A DNA stretch of 64,000 bases from Hemerocallis citrina (taxonomy: Eukaryota; Streptophyta; Magnoliopsida; Asparagales; Asphodelaceae), in contig CM030360.1 in assembly GCA_017893485.1 (NCBI GenBank), positions 18,027,971-18,091,970 on the forward strand. The letters are read 5' to 3'. This document shows, one piece after another, positions 1 to 9,469 of the stretch. Below the pieces are notes generated by a model that made no database searches, was not told the origin of the DNA, and saw only the letters and a program-made list of their open reading frames with translations. The translations under genes were made by a program, and so were the position numbers. The stretch's first letter is position 1, and every line of letters begins with the position of its first letter.

Positions 1-1
1 T

Positions 2-757
2 TCCGCGACGGTAGCGGAGTATGTTACAATCGTTAATCTCCAAAAGTTCTGGTCTATACCCTTCCTTTGTCCTCTTCCTTTGCACCTCGAGACTGAGCTT
101 AACGAAATTTTCATTAATCTCAACCTGTATTCCTGGCATCCAACTGATAATTTCTCTTGGCATTGGACTAGCTCAGGTATTTATTCGGTTAAATCTTTCT
201 ACAATTTCCTTAACTTTGGAGGTACCTACTCCCCTCTTGCTAAACCCTTATGGAGTAGTTGCGCCCCTCTGAAATCCAAAATCCTCACTTGGCTTGCTCT
301 AAATAACAATTTTCTCACCATAGAGATCCTCAACAAAAGGAACCTGGCTTTAGGCCAATTATGCTCGTTGTGTTCAGCCGAACACGAGGATGCTGATCAC
401 CTTTTTCTTCGGTGCAGCTTTATTCAACCGTTGTGGACTATAACTGTTTTTTCTTGGCAAGCTCCTTCTATCCCTACCGTTTTCTCGTCCTGCTGGAGGT
501 CTCAGTCGCTTAAGAAAGAGTTTTGTAAATCTTGGTTCCTATCTATTATGGCCATAATCAGGGTGATATGGTTAGAAAGGAACAAATGTATCTTCTCTCA
601 CTCAGCCTCATCAATTATTTCTATGATTGATGAATTTTTATTTTTCTCCAAATTTTGGTCTTCCACTTTAACGAATGATAAAGTGGCAACCTTACTGTTG
701 GGCCGACTGGATGAGGCTTCCCTCATCTTTCGTTCTAATCAAACTAATTCTAATTAG
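2..757 (+). CDS. LINE ORF2 C-terminal fragment with zf-RVT-like domain
   Basis: The frame is open from base 2 to the stop at 755-757 (about 251 codons visible) with no internal stop. It contains the pattern of the zinc-binding domain that follows reverse transcriptase in plant LINEs: a 'LKSKILTWLALNN' segment, then 'LNKRNLALGQLCSLCSAEHED' (here given as two overlapping pieces of one stretch around 330-390) and 'ADHLFLRCSF..PLW'. The Cys-X2-Cys and His/Cys spacing fits zf-RVT. After it come 'W' and 'R' rich residues ending near 'IWLERNKCIF', also typical of these proteins. The role in the family is nucleic-acid binding during target-primed reverse transcription. The uninterrupted frame suggests a fairly young copy, but the N-terminal catalytic part is not visible. 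Confidence 0.8.
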   Translation, partial: SATVAEYVTIVNLQKFWSIPFLCPLPLHLETELNEIFINLNLYSWHPTDNFSWHWTSSGIYSVKSFYNFLNFGGTYSPLAKPLWSSCAPLKSKILTWLALNNNFLTIEILNKRNLALGQLCSLCSAEHEDADHLFLRCSFIQPLWTITVFSWQAPSIPTVFSSCWRSQSLKKEFCKSWFLSIMAIIRVIWLERNKCIFSHSASSIISMIDEFLFFSKFWSSTLTNDKVATLLLGRLDEASLIFRSNQTNSN

Positions 758-2147
758 CATTATCTGTTCTAATTTAGCAATTCTTTTCCTTTTCTTTGCA
801 GATATGAAGAGTAGCTCCCGTTCTTGTTTCTCTTTCTCTGGAGGTCTTTTATCCAATGTTTTGGTCGATGATACTGTGCTTAAGCTTCCTAGGCGCTTCC
901 TGATATCTTGGATCTCCTTAGTTTGTTCCTTGGCTGCTACTTATCATTTTGGTTTTTGAATGTTCTGTTTTATCTCTAGGGTGGGTTGTTCCTTATCTTG
1001 ATGGTACTTAGATCTTGCTCCATCTATGTACAGGCTGCAGGCTTTATTTTGCACCAGGGTTATAGCTCTGTTATCTAATCTACTTATTTTATCTTTATTT
1101 GTTTATATTGGATGTGATGTTGCTCTTTTTGCCTGTGTTACTGGTGTTCTGTTTTTAGGATACTGTTCTTTGGATTTTGTTGGGGCAGCTTGGCTGATCG
1201 GGGTCTGCTGCTTTCTGGCAGAGACCCGTTTTTCTTTCCAAGTCTTGTTCTGGCTTTTATATGTGTGGCTCGTTGGTTTTGAGTGCTGGGTTGTTTCTTC
1301 TGTTGCTATGTATTGCTGTTTACTCGTGCTTGCAGTTCAATTGTGAAGGAGTTTTTTTTCTTCTCTAGGAGTATGGGGCCCTGGATTGCTCCGGTCTGCG
1401 GCCATCAGCTTTTTTTACTGAGTTTTTTGTGGTTGTTATGGTTTTTCCTATGTTTGGTGTGTGCTCGTTCTGTTGGACCGCCAGGGATGTCCTAGTCACT
1501 GTCCCTGCTAGAGTTCACCTGACTGGCTGTTTACCTTATCTTAGCTACTCTTGTCTTTGTTTTTTCTTTGAGTGATCTACGGTGGTTAGAGTTGGTTTGG
1601 TGCCGACCGCGCTCTTCTTAGACGATTACCTATTCCCTGGTTATCTGTTCGGTGCTTAGAGCTCTGGCGGAGCGGCTATGGGTCTGCGCTGCAGACCGGA
1701 GGTTTCTTTGCATGGTTCTTGGGTTCTCTTCGTTTGCCGGAGCTGCTTTGTTTCTCTTTGTTTGTTTTTTCCTGTACTGGCACCGGCTCCTGAGGAGTTA
1801 TTTTCTGGTGGTGCTCCCCTCGTTGCAGCTGCCGAGACTTCGATTGGTGTGATGCCAGACTGATTGCTTTGTCCATCCTTCGGTTGCCAGCATTTTTAGA
1901 CGGTCGGAGCTCAGTTTGTCCGTGCCTGATCCTATTCGTCGTTGTTGATGCCTAGCTTCTCACCTGTATTGTTTTTACGTTGTTCTCTTGAGGCAATGAT
2001 CTCCATTGCTAGTGTGTGTATTTTTCCCTTTGCCTTTGTAGTCTGTTTTTAGTTTTACTGCTAGTAAAATTGTAACTCGTTGTTTTCCCCTATTATTTTA
2101 TATATATTGGGCCGGAATCGAACGATTCAATCCTCGTTATAAAAAAA
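758..2147 (+). other. LINE 3' non-coding region
   Basis: This stretch is T- and GT-rich with only short open frames that lack any recognisable motif. It ends with TATATATTGG, a short unique piece and seven A residues. I read it as the 3' UTR of the LINE. Confidence 0.5.
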
Positions 2148-2484
2148 CAATACCTGATGATGTGGTCGGCTCAGAGATGTTGATCGCTGGCATGCTCGCA
2201 TGCTGAGGAGATCAGATGGTGGAGATCTTCCCCCGCCTTACCCGGTACTAGATATGGAGTGGTGTTGGTTGTAGTTTCCGATACTTGACTGGGGTGGAGT
2301 TGATTGTGAATATGATTGACATTTTTTTCATATGATCAGTTTTAAATTCGGGTTGTTATTTGTTGTATCAGAAGGTTTTAGTATGATTGTTAGAAAAAGG
2401 TTTTGTTTGGTAGATTTTGATGTGTTGTTAAGGTTTTTTTTGAATACTTTGGATTTCCAGATATTTTAATTTCTGAAATCTAAT

Positions 2485-2680
2485 TAGTTTAAGAGCAAAT
2501 ATAGTTATTTTTTTGTCCCTTTTTATTTTTTAGGGAACCATCATAGTTGTTTTAAGTACAAGTAAAAAATAAATAAATTATATAGTTTAAGAGCAAATAT
2601 AGTTATTTTTTTGTCCCATTTTATTTTTTAGGGAACCATCAAAGTTGTTTTAAGTACAAGTAAAAAATAAATAAATTATA
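2485..2680. repeat. Two-copy tandem repeat, 98-bp unit
   Basis: Two adjacent units begin at 2485 and 2583 with TAGTTTAAGAGCAAATATAG and share the rest of the unit except for a few substitutions. A third partial start is seen at 2681. Confidence 0.9.
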
Positions 2681-2870
2681 TAGTTTTTTTCAGCCTTATA
2701 GACAAAAGGTTGATAATATTTAAAAACAGTTATGAAGACAAAAATTAGAAGATAGTAACTAAAATTGTATTGTCATCTATATGTAGATGTACTAGAAGAC
2801 ACTAACTAAAATTATGTTGTCAATTATATTGAATAAATATAGAGTGATACTGTTTGAAATTTTGAATTGG

Positions 2871-2872
<2 letters not shown>

Positions 2873-2908
<36 letters not shown>
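2873..2908. repeat. (TA)n microsatellite
   Basis: An uninterrupted run of alternating T and A of about 36 bases. Confidence 0.95.
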
Positions 2909-2909
<1 letters not shown>

Positions 2910-2968
2910 CTTATTATCAATTATTGTACCCTCAACGTGTTTCTGATGTTGATTGTGTTTGTTTGAGA

Positions 2969-3052
2969 GGGAAAGCGGTTGAGAAGCACACGGTGGAGAC
3001 GAAGATAGCGGAGTACATCAAATAGTCCGACAAGAGCCATAACCCAACTTTG
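2969..3052 (+). pseudogene. Probable dynein light chain (LC8/DYNLL-like) exon relic
   Basis: One frame reads GKAVEKHTVETKIAEYIK, then an in-frame TAG, then SDKSHNPTL, followed at 3053 by GTAATT, a plausible splice donor. Plant and animal LC8-type dynein light chains have a matching segment: a helix ending in IAEYIKKEFDK followed by HNPTWHC. The match includes IAEYIK, DK and HNPT in the right order, but one residue is missing and a stop interrupts it. LC8 proteins are small hub and motor light chains in the cytoplasm. No upstream or downstream exon was found, so this is at best a single-exon remnant. The assignment rests on about 20 residues. Confidence 0.4.
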
Positions 3053-3380
3053 GTAATTATTCGATTTTTTTTCTTTTCCTTTCACTTCAATAGAAATATA
3101 GATTGATTATGGTTGGTTTTAAAATGTGAATTTGTTAATCTGTAGCTTTTTTTTATCTTTTGATTATATTGTGATCAAAAGAATTAAGAAGCGTCTCTAA
3201 ATTTTTGAGTTTTATATAATTTTATGATTCTCACAAAATTACTTTAGTCTGTGCAATTTGTACAGAATAACACTGATCACCAACTAATTTTCTTATAATT
3301 CAAATTGGTTCATGCTGAATTTTCGATATTTAGATATATCTTTTGGTAAAGTCTGTGCAATTTACACAGGGTAAGAATAG
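3053..3380. other. AT-rich DNA, nothing recognised
   Basis: It could be the intron following the dynein-like exon relic. No second dynein exon was found. Confidence 0.4.
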
Positions 3381-3725
3381 TATTATTTATTTATTTCCAC
3401 TCTTTTGGCTCTTTCTTTGCCGACTTGGGCATATTATTTATTTCCATTGGTTAATTTGGCTCTTCTATGATCGCACATGCAGTCCAATTTTCTTATCAGA
3501 AAGTATACGTTAACTGGTGGTTTCCGTAGACTATTGGAAGTTTGCATGACTTAAGAATTTCTGTTTTCCCACTTCTATTTGTTTGTGGAGCATGCATCGG
3601 ACATTCTTTAGAATTGGAAAAAAAACACTAGAAATAGAAATATTGTTTGATGGAACATCTGCACATTCAGATAGATCTATGTCTCCCAGATAATTACATA
3701 CAATGGTTGAAACTTTGCTAATTTA
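3381..3725. repeat. Dispersed repeat, copy 1 (partner at 36111-36436)
   Basis: About 340 bp match 36111-36436 in the same orientation, with many shared 20-40 bp blocks and scattered substitutions and indels. Both copies contain CAGTCCAATTTTCTTATCAG and the later block AGATAGATCTATGTCT. No transposon ends or coding motif were recognised. It may be a low-copy duplication or an unknown mobile element. Confidence 0.85.
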
Positions 3726-3769
3726 CTGGTTTTAAACTATTGAGTTATTTTCCTTTCTTTAAAATTATC

Positions 3770-3770
<1 letters not shown>

Positions 3771-3812
<42 letters not shown>
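3771..3812. repeat. Poly(C) run of 42 bases
   Basis: Forty-two consecutive C residues follow a T/A-rich segment ending in TTATCA. Such long homopolymers of C are rare in plant DNA, and the exact length may be affected by sequencing or assembly. Confidence 0.95.
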
Positions 3813-4021
3813 TTTACTGTAAGATTTAGAGAGCTTTCAAGAACGTACCATCTAAATTTTCTCTGTTTTATCTCCTAAATCTATTTTTACTTTTAAATCA
3901 AATGTAAAGGATGTAACCAGCACTAGGGATTCATGTTTGTGCTTTTGTTATCCCCATATAATTCTACAGAATAAAATATTTTTTGTACTAACATCCTAGC
4001 CTATATTGCTCCTGAGTACAT
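3813..4021. other. AT-rich DNA, nothing recognised
   Basis: No open frame, repeat or RNA signal of note. Confidence 0.4.
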
Positions 4022-4230
4022 AGGGTTGACCCTCAGCTCACTGGGGACCCGAGGCAAACTTCCCACAAAAATTTAATTTGCGGGCAACTAAAAAAAACGT
4101 ACAAATCATATTTTTTCACTCGCAAAATATATAACTATAACCATACAGATTTTTTTTGAGGCCCTAAAAATGCGCAAAAATCGGGGACCTGAGGTGATCG
4201 CCTCTCCGGCTCTACCTCAGGGCTGACCCT
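4022..4230. mobile_element. Possible hAT-type MITE
   Basis: The left end AGGGTTGACCCTCAG (4022-4036) is an imperfect inverted repeat of the right end CTCAGGGCTGACCCT (4216-4230). Ends of the style 'CAGGGYYGGCCCTGAG' are common in small plant hAT elements. The interior is AT-rich and non-coding. I could not find a convincing 8-bp target duplication, so the family call is tentative. Confidence 0.4.
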
Positions 4231-4234
4231 GATG

Positions 4235-4390
4235 CTACACATACCTTATTTCATATCCAAAACCTATATTAGATTTCTCTTTAATTGATTATTAAGTCAA
4301 TTAATTACTAAAAGACAAATGGGTAAGATCCAATAATCATTAGAGGACAAGTTCAATATAGGTTTGGGATAGAAAATAAGGTATGTGTAG
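4235..4390. mobile_element. MITE with about 36-bp terminal inverted repeats
   Basis: The segment starts CTACACATACCTTATTTC and ends with a near-perfect reverse complement (GAAAATAAGGTATGTGTAG). The arms continue imperfectly for about 36 bp to CAATATAGGT on the right. The total of 156 bp and non-coding core fit a MITE. It lies 4 bp from the neighbouring hAT-like element. No clear target duplication was seen, so the superfamily is open. Confidence 0.7.
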
Positions 4391-5009
4391 AATTTCTCAT
4401 TGCTCCTTCTGTACTATATGCAATAACCAAAAAAGTACTCCAAGTAGTATTACAATTAGCTAGTCAACCTTCATGCACCACTCAAGTATGGCCACTATTG
4501 GGCCCCACAATTAGAGACGAAGCCTAATTAAGACCCGGTTGGGGGCCCAGGACACCCAAATATTTTGAAATCTCCCTATTGGTAAGAATATTTGTACTTT
4601 GGCCCACCCAAAATTTCTAATATTTCTATATGTGTGTGTGTATGTATTTATGATTAAATTTGTACTTTTAGGCTGTATGAGCTTTCTTTTGTATAGGATA
4701 GCAAATACGCTTTTGGGTTTTAGCACTAAAAAAAAAGCAAATCTACTTCTGATTAGATCTTGTAAGAAAGCATAATAATGTGAGTTTTTGTTCGTTTTTG
4801 TTCAAAAGTATGATATGTAAACTATCTTCTTATTTTCTGAAGAAGAATATATGTAAACTATCTTTGCAAGACCAAAACTCTATGTCAAAATGTTATTACT
4901 TACTTTATAATAAGCTGTGATTATTAAAAAAATTATAAAGTTGTTTATTGTCTGACTCACCCGGCAAAATTATTTTGACTTTGTTCTTGCCCACAACTAA
5001 AGGCATTAC
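4391..5009. other. AT-rich DNA, nothing recognised
   Basis: It contains a short (GT)n stretch near 4630. No coding motif was seen. Confidence 0.4.
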
Positions 5010-5400
5010 TGCCTAGTTCAAGTTTCCATAGGTAGTCGTTGGTTGGCCAAATACTTATAATTTGCAAAATTTAGCAAAATCCCCTGCAGTCGTTGGCCAA
5101 AAACCCATATTATGAGTCGGAGATGAACAATGGTCTGCTATATTTAGCAAGGGTTATGACATTTTGTAAAATATAAAAGACGAATGATAAAATTTTGTCG
5201 AGGGGACTTTTTCGCGCAATATATTATCAGACGAAATACGAAATTTCGTCCACTATTTTTTTTTCAAATTTTTATTAGATCGGACGAAACATTTTATTTC
5301 GTCTGATCAAATAATTTTCAAAGATTTGAACGGACCGAACAAGGTATTCCATCCGTTCAAATGGAAGCAATGAGGGATAGAAGAAGATGTTCTGTCTCTC
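5010..5400. other. Short-palindrome-rich segment, possible non-autonomous CACTA remnant
   Basis: The segment carries repeated GACGAAAT/ATTTCGTC words in both orientations near 5225-5320 and the pair GGACGAAA / TTTCGTCTG. Such short inverted words recur in the subterminal regions of plant CACTA derivatives. No terminal CACTA sequence was found, so this is only a suggestion. Confidence 0.25.
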
Positions 5401-6299
5401 ACAACTTTTTTTAATTCCCTCTTCCTCCCAAACACCAAACATCATCTCTCTTCATTTCCTCCACGTCACCCCCCACTCCACTTCTCAAGGGAAATCTTGT
5501 ATATAAAAATTATGTATAGATATTATGCTAATAGGATAGAGAATGTACCCCCTCTCTTCTTTCTCCATTTTGAAATAGATAAATGAGAGCAAAAATAGAA
5601 ATCCACACATACCTTAATACGTGCACACACCCAGCCACCACCTCCTCTCAATTTTCGACTGTTCGATCGTCCAGATCAGCGAAAATGTGCGTAATCGAGC
5701 CTCTTGATTGGGCCACGTCGCCCCCAACCACGCATGTTCAATTCACTCAGCGGGTGAGCACATAACGTGATCAACGTTCCAGGTCGCGCTTCGTCACCAC
5801 ATCATCCTGGCACCTTATTCTACTTAGCGGGCGAGCACATGCTCGATAGGCGATTCAGATCGCTCAAAAAATTGCGCTAGCTCAATAAATTAATAAGAAA
5901 TCACAGTAAATCATTAAAAATTAAGAAATTAAATTAAAATTAAAAAATATTATTAAATACGGAAATTTAATTAGAAATTCTGAAAAATAAATAAAATTTT
6001 GGAATTTGTACAATATGCTAAACTACTTTTGTCTAGGATTTTTCTCATTTTTCCTTTTTAAAATAAAAAAAGAGGGGAAAATGTAAGAAGATAACTCCCT
6101 ACTCTTACTCTATCTAAATTGGAATTGGAATCTTCATTATTATATACATGTTATTAGATGAATTTTTCAATTTATTATTATTATTTTATTATTTTTAAAA
6201 TAATTATGTGCAGTTTTGTACGGATTATACTACATATTATATTATATTATTTATTTCATGTTATATAAGTTTGTCCAATTTTCCACAAGGATATACTAG
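5401..6299. other. Unclassified DNA with a short direct repeat
   Basis: Near 5750 and 5827 the words GCGGGTGAGCACATAAC and GCGGGCGAGCACATGC form a short direct repeat. The rest is AT-rich and shows no gene. Confidence 0.35.
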
Positions 6300-9200
6300 T
6301 TTTTTTTAATAAAATGTTAAGTGACATCCCTCCCTTTTTCTTTTAAAAAATAAGCTGACTACCCTTTACAGTTATTGTATTTTCCGCTCTGGACAGTCGA
6401 CCTATACCCTTTACAGTCAACTACTATACTTAGAATTATTTTCTTAAAGCTATTGAATTTTCTTTCTGGACAGTCGACTTACGCTCTTCTATAGTCGACC
6501 GATACTGATGTATCTTTATATCTTTGAACGTTCTTTAAATGATTTATCCTCTAAACGTTTTAATCTATAATTTACTATTCTATACTTTATTTTCTACTAA
6601 ACATACGTTTTAAAGATGTTTAATTGAGCAATTTATGTTGGAAGGATGGTTTGGATGTTTTGAGTGTGAGTCTTTAGAGGGTGTGTGTGACCCTAGTATA
6701 CCGGCAGTTGAGATATTTATATTTGAAACTGTTGAGGCATTTTAGTTGACCAGTTGTTGAGTTAAGTCCGGTGGGGTACACCAACTCTAGGAGATTCGTA
6801 AAGTAATTAAATAACCTAAATAATAAGGACATGCACTAGTGGTGATATGATGAACGGGAACATGAGTTATGGACCTCAATATGACTTGCGGTGTGAGATG
6901 ATCCTCGAAATTATCCAGGTATGAGTGAAATAGTCTCCGGAATTACCTGTGGTGTGGGATTGATCTCCGAAATTATCGGGGTCGAGGCAACGCACATGTG
7001 GTATTCATGTGATGAGGTGCCATCGCTTGCGGTGTGGAGTATTCTCGAAGATTTCCAGGTGTGAGTAAAATAGTCTCTGGAATTATCTGTAGATAGAGAT
7101 TGACCTCCGGAATTATCGGGGCATGGGCTAATACTCACAGTTTATCTTTATCTCGCAGTAGTCATCATGTTAGGATTAGTTGCATAGCGGGGGATTAAAC
7201 CCTACAAGGTGGAGACGTTAAGGGCTTGCACCGGACCTATGTAGAGTGAGATGCATAGACTTCGACAAGTACGCATTATAGAGTCAGCATATAGAATTGT
7301 ATTTTCTCGACTTGGTTTCACGCATGTGGTTTTCCTGTTTTCTACACTTGACACTTAGTCTAGCTTCACTCATTGTGTTTTCGCGTTTGTGATTTCCTAT
7401 ATTCATTTACTCTTGTTTATTTTCTGTTGTTGATAAATCCATGCTTTACTTCTGTTGCTTGTTTTATGTCACTCACACCTTTATGGCTGACCCCTTTAGT
7501 TTTGGGGGTTAGGGTTATCTCTAGCCTCATATTTTACAGGTGATTTCTTAAGGCTCGAATTTGGATGCTTGAGTTCAATTGATATAGTGACTTATGTACT
7601 TTGTAAAAGAAAGTGTTGTAAAGAAAAGAGAATTGTGATTTAAGGTGTATTGTATTCCGCTATGCTATGTAATGATTATTGTAATGAAAGATGAAAAAAA
7701 ATTATTGGTGTTTGGCTGTGTTTAATATTATATTTGAAGTTGATGCTGGGAATTGTGCCACGTATTTCTAAGATATCATATTGGAAATTCAGGGTGGTAC
7801 ACCAAGTGGCGGTGAAGACTCATAGGAAACCCCACCTATGGCCCGTTCGTGCCCACCAACATAGAACCAGGAACATCCTGTTCTTATCAAGGTATCTCAG
7901 GAACTAACAGAGCGAGATACGGCTCCCGTGCTCTCGACTAATAAGAAGACACAGCTCGTATCCCTTTGACAGGAAGAGACAACCCTGGTTATCACCGCCT
8001 AGTGCGGGCCCTTAGAACAAATCGGATTATAGGGTATCACCCCTAACACCAACTCGATCCTCAAGCGGAAGGAAAAATAATTAATTAACAGTGTTACCGA
8101 AAAAATACTGTATATTCAAAATATGCATAGTGTTTTAACAAACGATTGAGCCTAACTAGTTTGTCAAAATAGTAACTAATCACGGCGAATCGATATTCAT
8201 CGATTGCCAACACCTCCATAAGTTCTCGACCCATATCCCCGGCCCGTGACCTTCAACGAGAAGTACATTGGCGCCCAATGGATGCCTTAAACCCGGAAAT
8301 AGAAGTAAACATACATAAACACCAACACCCGACAATTGATTGACTCAGGGCATCAAAATAGAAGTCATAATTAATTTCAGTAATACCTAGGTCAGTAATG
8401 GATCTGATCTGGTATATTTACCCAAACACCAGCGATCCGATCTCCATCGTTCGCCACCCCCTCTCACTCGAATCGCATCCAGTATCCCGGTTAATTACCC
8501 GTTGGGTAAGAATTCGTCCTCACACGAGGGATGACTATCCAGTTCTCGAGGCAAAAGAATTCAATTCTAGCCTAAGGGTTGTTAGTCGTAGGGTAATACC
8601 TTATCCTAGATGATCCCCCAAACAACTCAAATCAAAGCAAACCATCACACACATTTAGACAAACTCAAAAACTGATAGAATCAAGTATTTCAACACATAA
8701 ATGCTGCTAACACACAAGTCCATGACCTAGGTGTAGAACAAATAACCTATTTGTCAAAATATACAACTACTACTAAGATTGAATCTGTCTAGTTATTAGA
8801 AAAAATCATAAATTCTAATCCACAAACTGGAATTTCATGAATTAATACTCTTTGGAAAGCTAAGAGTGTCTACTTCAGTTCTCTAGTTAATCAATTCCTC
8901 AGATTCTAACCACACAGGGCTAGAAAATCACAAATTCTCAGACATGCTAATACTGAACTCATAGCTGCTGCTTCTTGCCAACGTCATAACAACTCGCTCA
9001 CTTACCGGAATCACACGATCCTGGGTTTTATGGTAAGCTATAAGTGTCTACTACAACTCTCTAGTTGATCACATCCTCAAATTCATCTATTAAAGCACAA
9101 TAAAACCCCTATTTTCATCAGGTGTGCACAGGAAAACTAACTTACTTTACAAAAACAGAGTCCTCAACTTGGACTGGTTCTGTCTAGAACTTAGAAAAAT

Positions 9201-9302
9201 CATATCTTTCAATCTACAAACTGAAATTGCATGATTCTCTAATACAAGTGAAAAATCATATCTTTCGATCTCCTGATTGACGCCATCGAACTACTGCCAT
9301 AG
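6300..9302. other. Degenerate LTR-retrotransposon-like DNA, no gene
   Basis: The stretch has the texture of old gypsy-type LTR and non-coding retrotransposon DNA. It has a long low-coding sequence, an internal tandem duplication at 6886, two 'GGACAGTCGAC' words near 6393 and 6470, and a Ty3/gypsy pol scrap immediately to the right. I found no clean LTR pair, PBS or PPT, so element borders cannot be given. Short open frames here are not supported as genes. Confidence 0.35.
6886..7130. repeat. Degenerate tandem duplication, 141-bp period
   Basis: Two imperfect units start with TTGCGGTGTG at 6886 and 7027. They share the order of blocks CAGGTRTGAGTRAAATAGTC, GGAATTAYCTGT and CCGRAATTATCGGGG. 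Confidence 0.8.
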
Positions 9303-9469
9303 AGAAGTTACGTCAACTCAGAGCTCGTGGATGAATTGGAAGAGATCCCCTTCTCTCACGAGGAACAGACAAAGTGTTTCCGAGTAAGCAAGAAATTTCC
9401 CCTCCAACTCGAAGAGCGACTCATCGCCTGTATAAGAAGGAACTCGGACTTGTTCGCCTGGACCGTAGC
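9303..9469 (+). pseudogene. Ty3/gypsy (Tat-like) pol fragment, truncated
   Basis: The frame reads VNSELVDELEEIPFS, then EEQTKCFRVSKKFPLQLEER and LIACIRRNSDLFAW. This corresponds to the linker between protease and reverse transcriptase in Tat-lineage Ty3/gypsy polyproteins, where 'L...LR.N.D.FAW' precedes the RT domain. The frame is closed upstream by a TAG at 9300. It is cut on the right exactly where the large LTR begins at 9470. It is therefore a host sequence for the younger LTR insertion. The RT itself is absent and no matching continuation was found beyond 33297. Confidence 0.7.

Larger units (their letters stand above)
1..2147 (+). mobile_element. 3' part of a plant L1-type LINE (5' end outside window)
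   Basis: An open frame runs from the window edge to 757 and encodes the C-terminal end of a plant LINE ORF2. It is followed by about 1.4 kb of T-rich DNA without a convincing frame that ends in a short A run (2141-2147), so the element reads left to right. The long 3' non-coding part is an inference; it could include unrelated DNA. The 5' part, including endonuclease and reverse transcriptase, lies outside the window. No target duplication can be checked because the left end is missing. Confidence 0.75.
2148..2968. other. AT-rich intergenic DNA, no gene seen
   Basis: Apart from the two-copy 98-bp tandem repeat and the TA microsatellite listed separately, I see no coding or RNA feature here. 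Confidence 0.5.

Noticed and set aside
1026..1863. T-rich hydrophobic frames after the first LINE fragment
   Set aside because: Apparent membrane-like peptides come from T-rich LINE 3' sequence.
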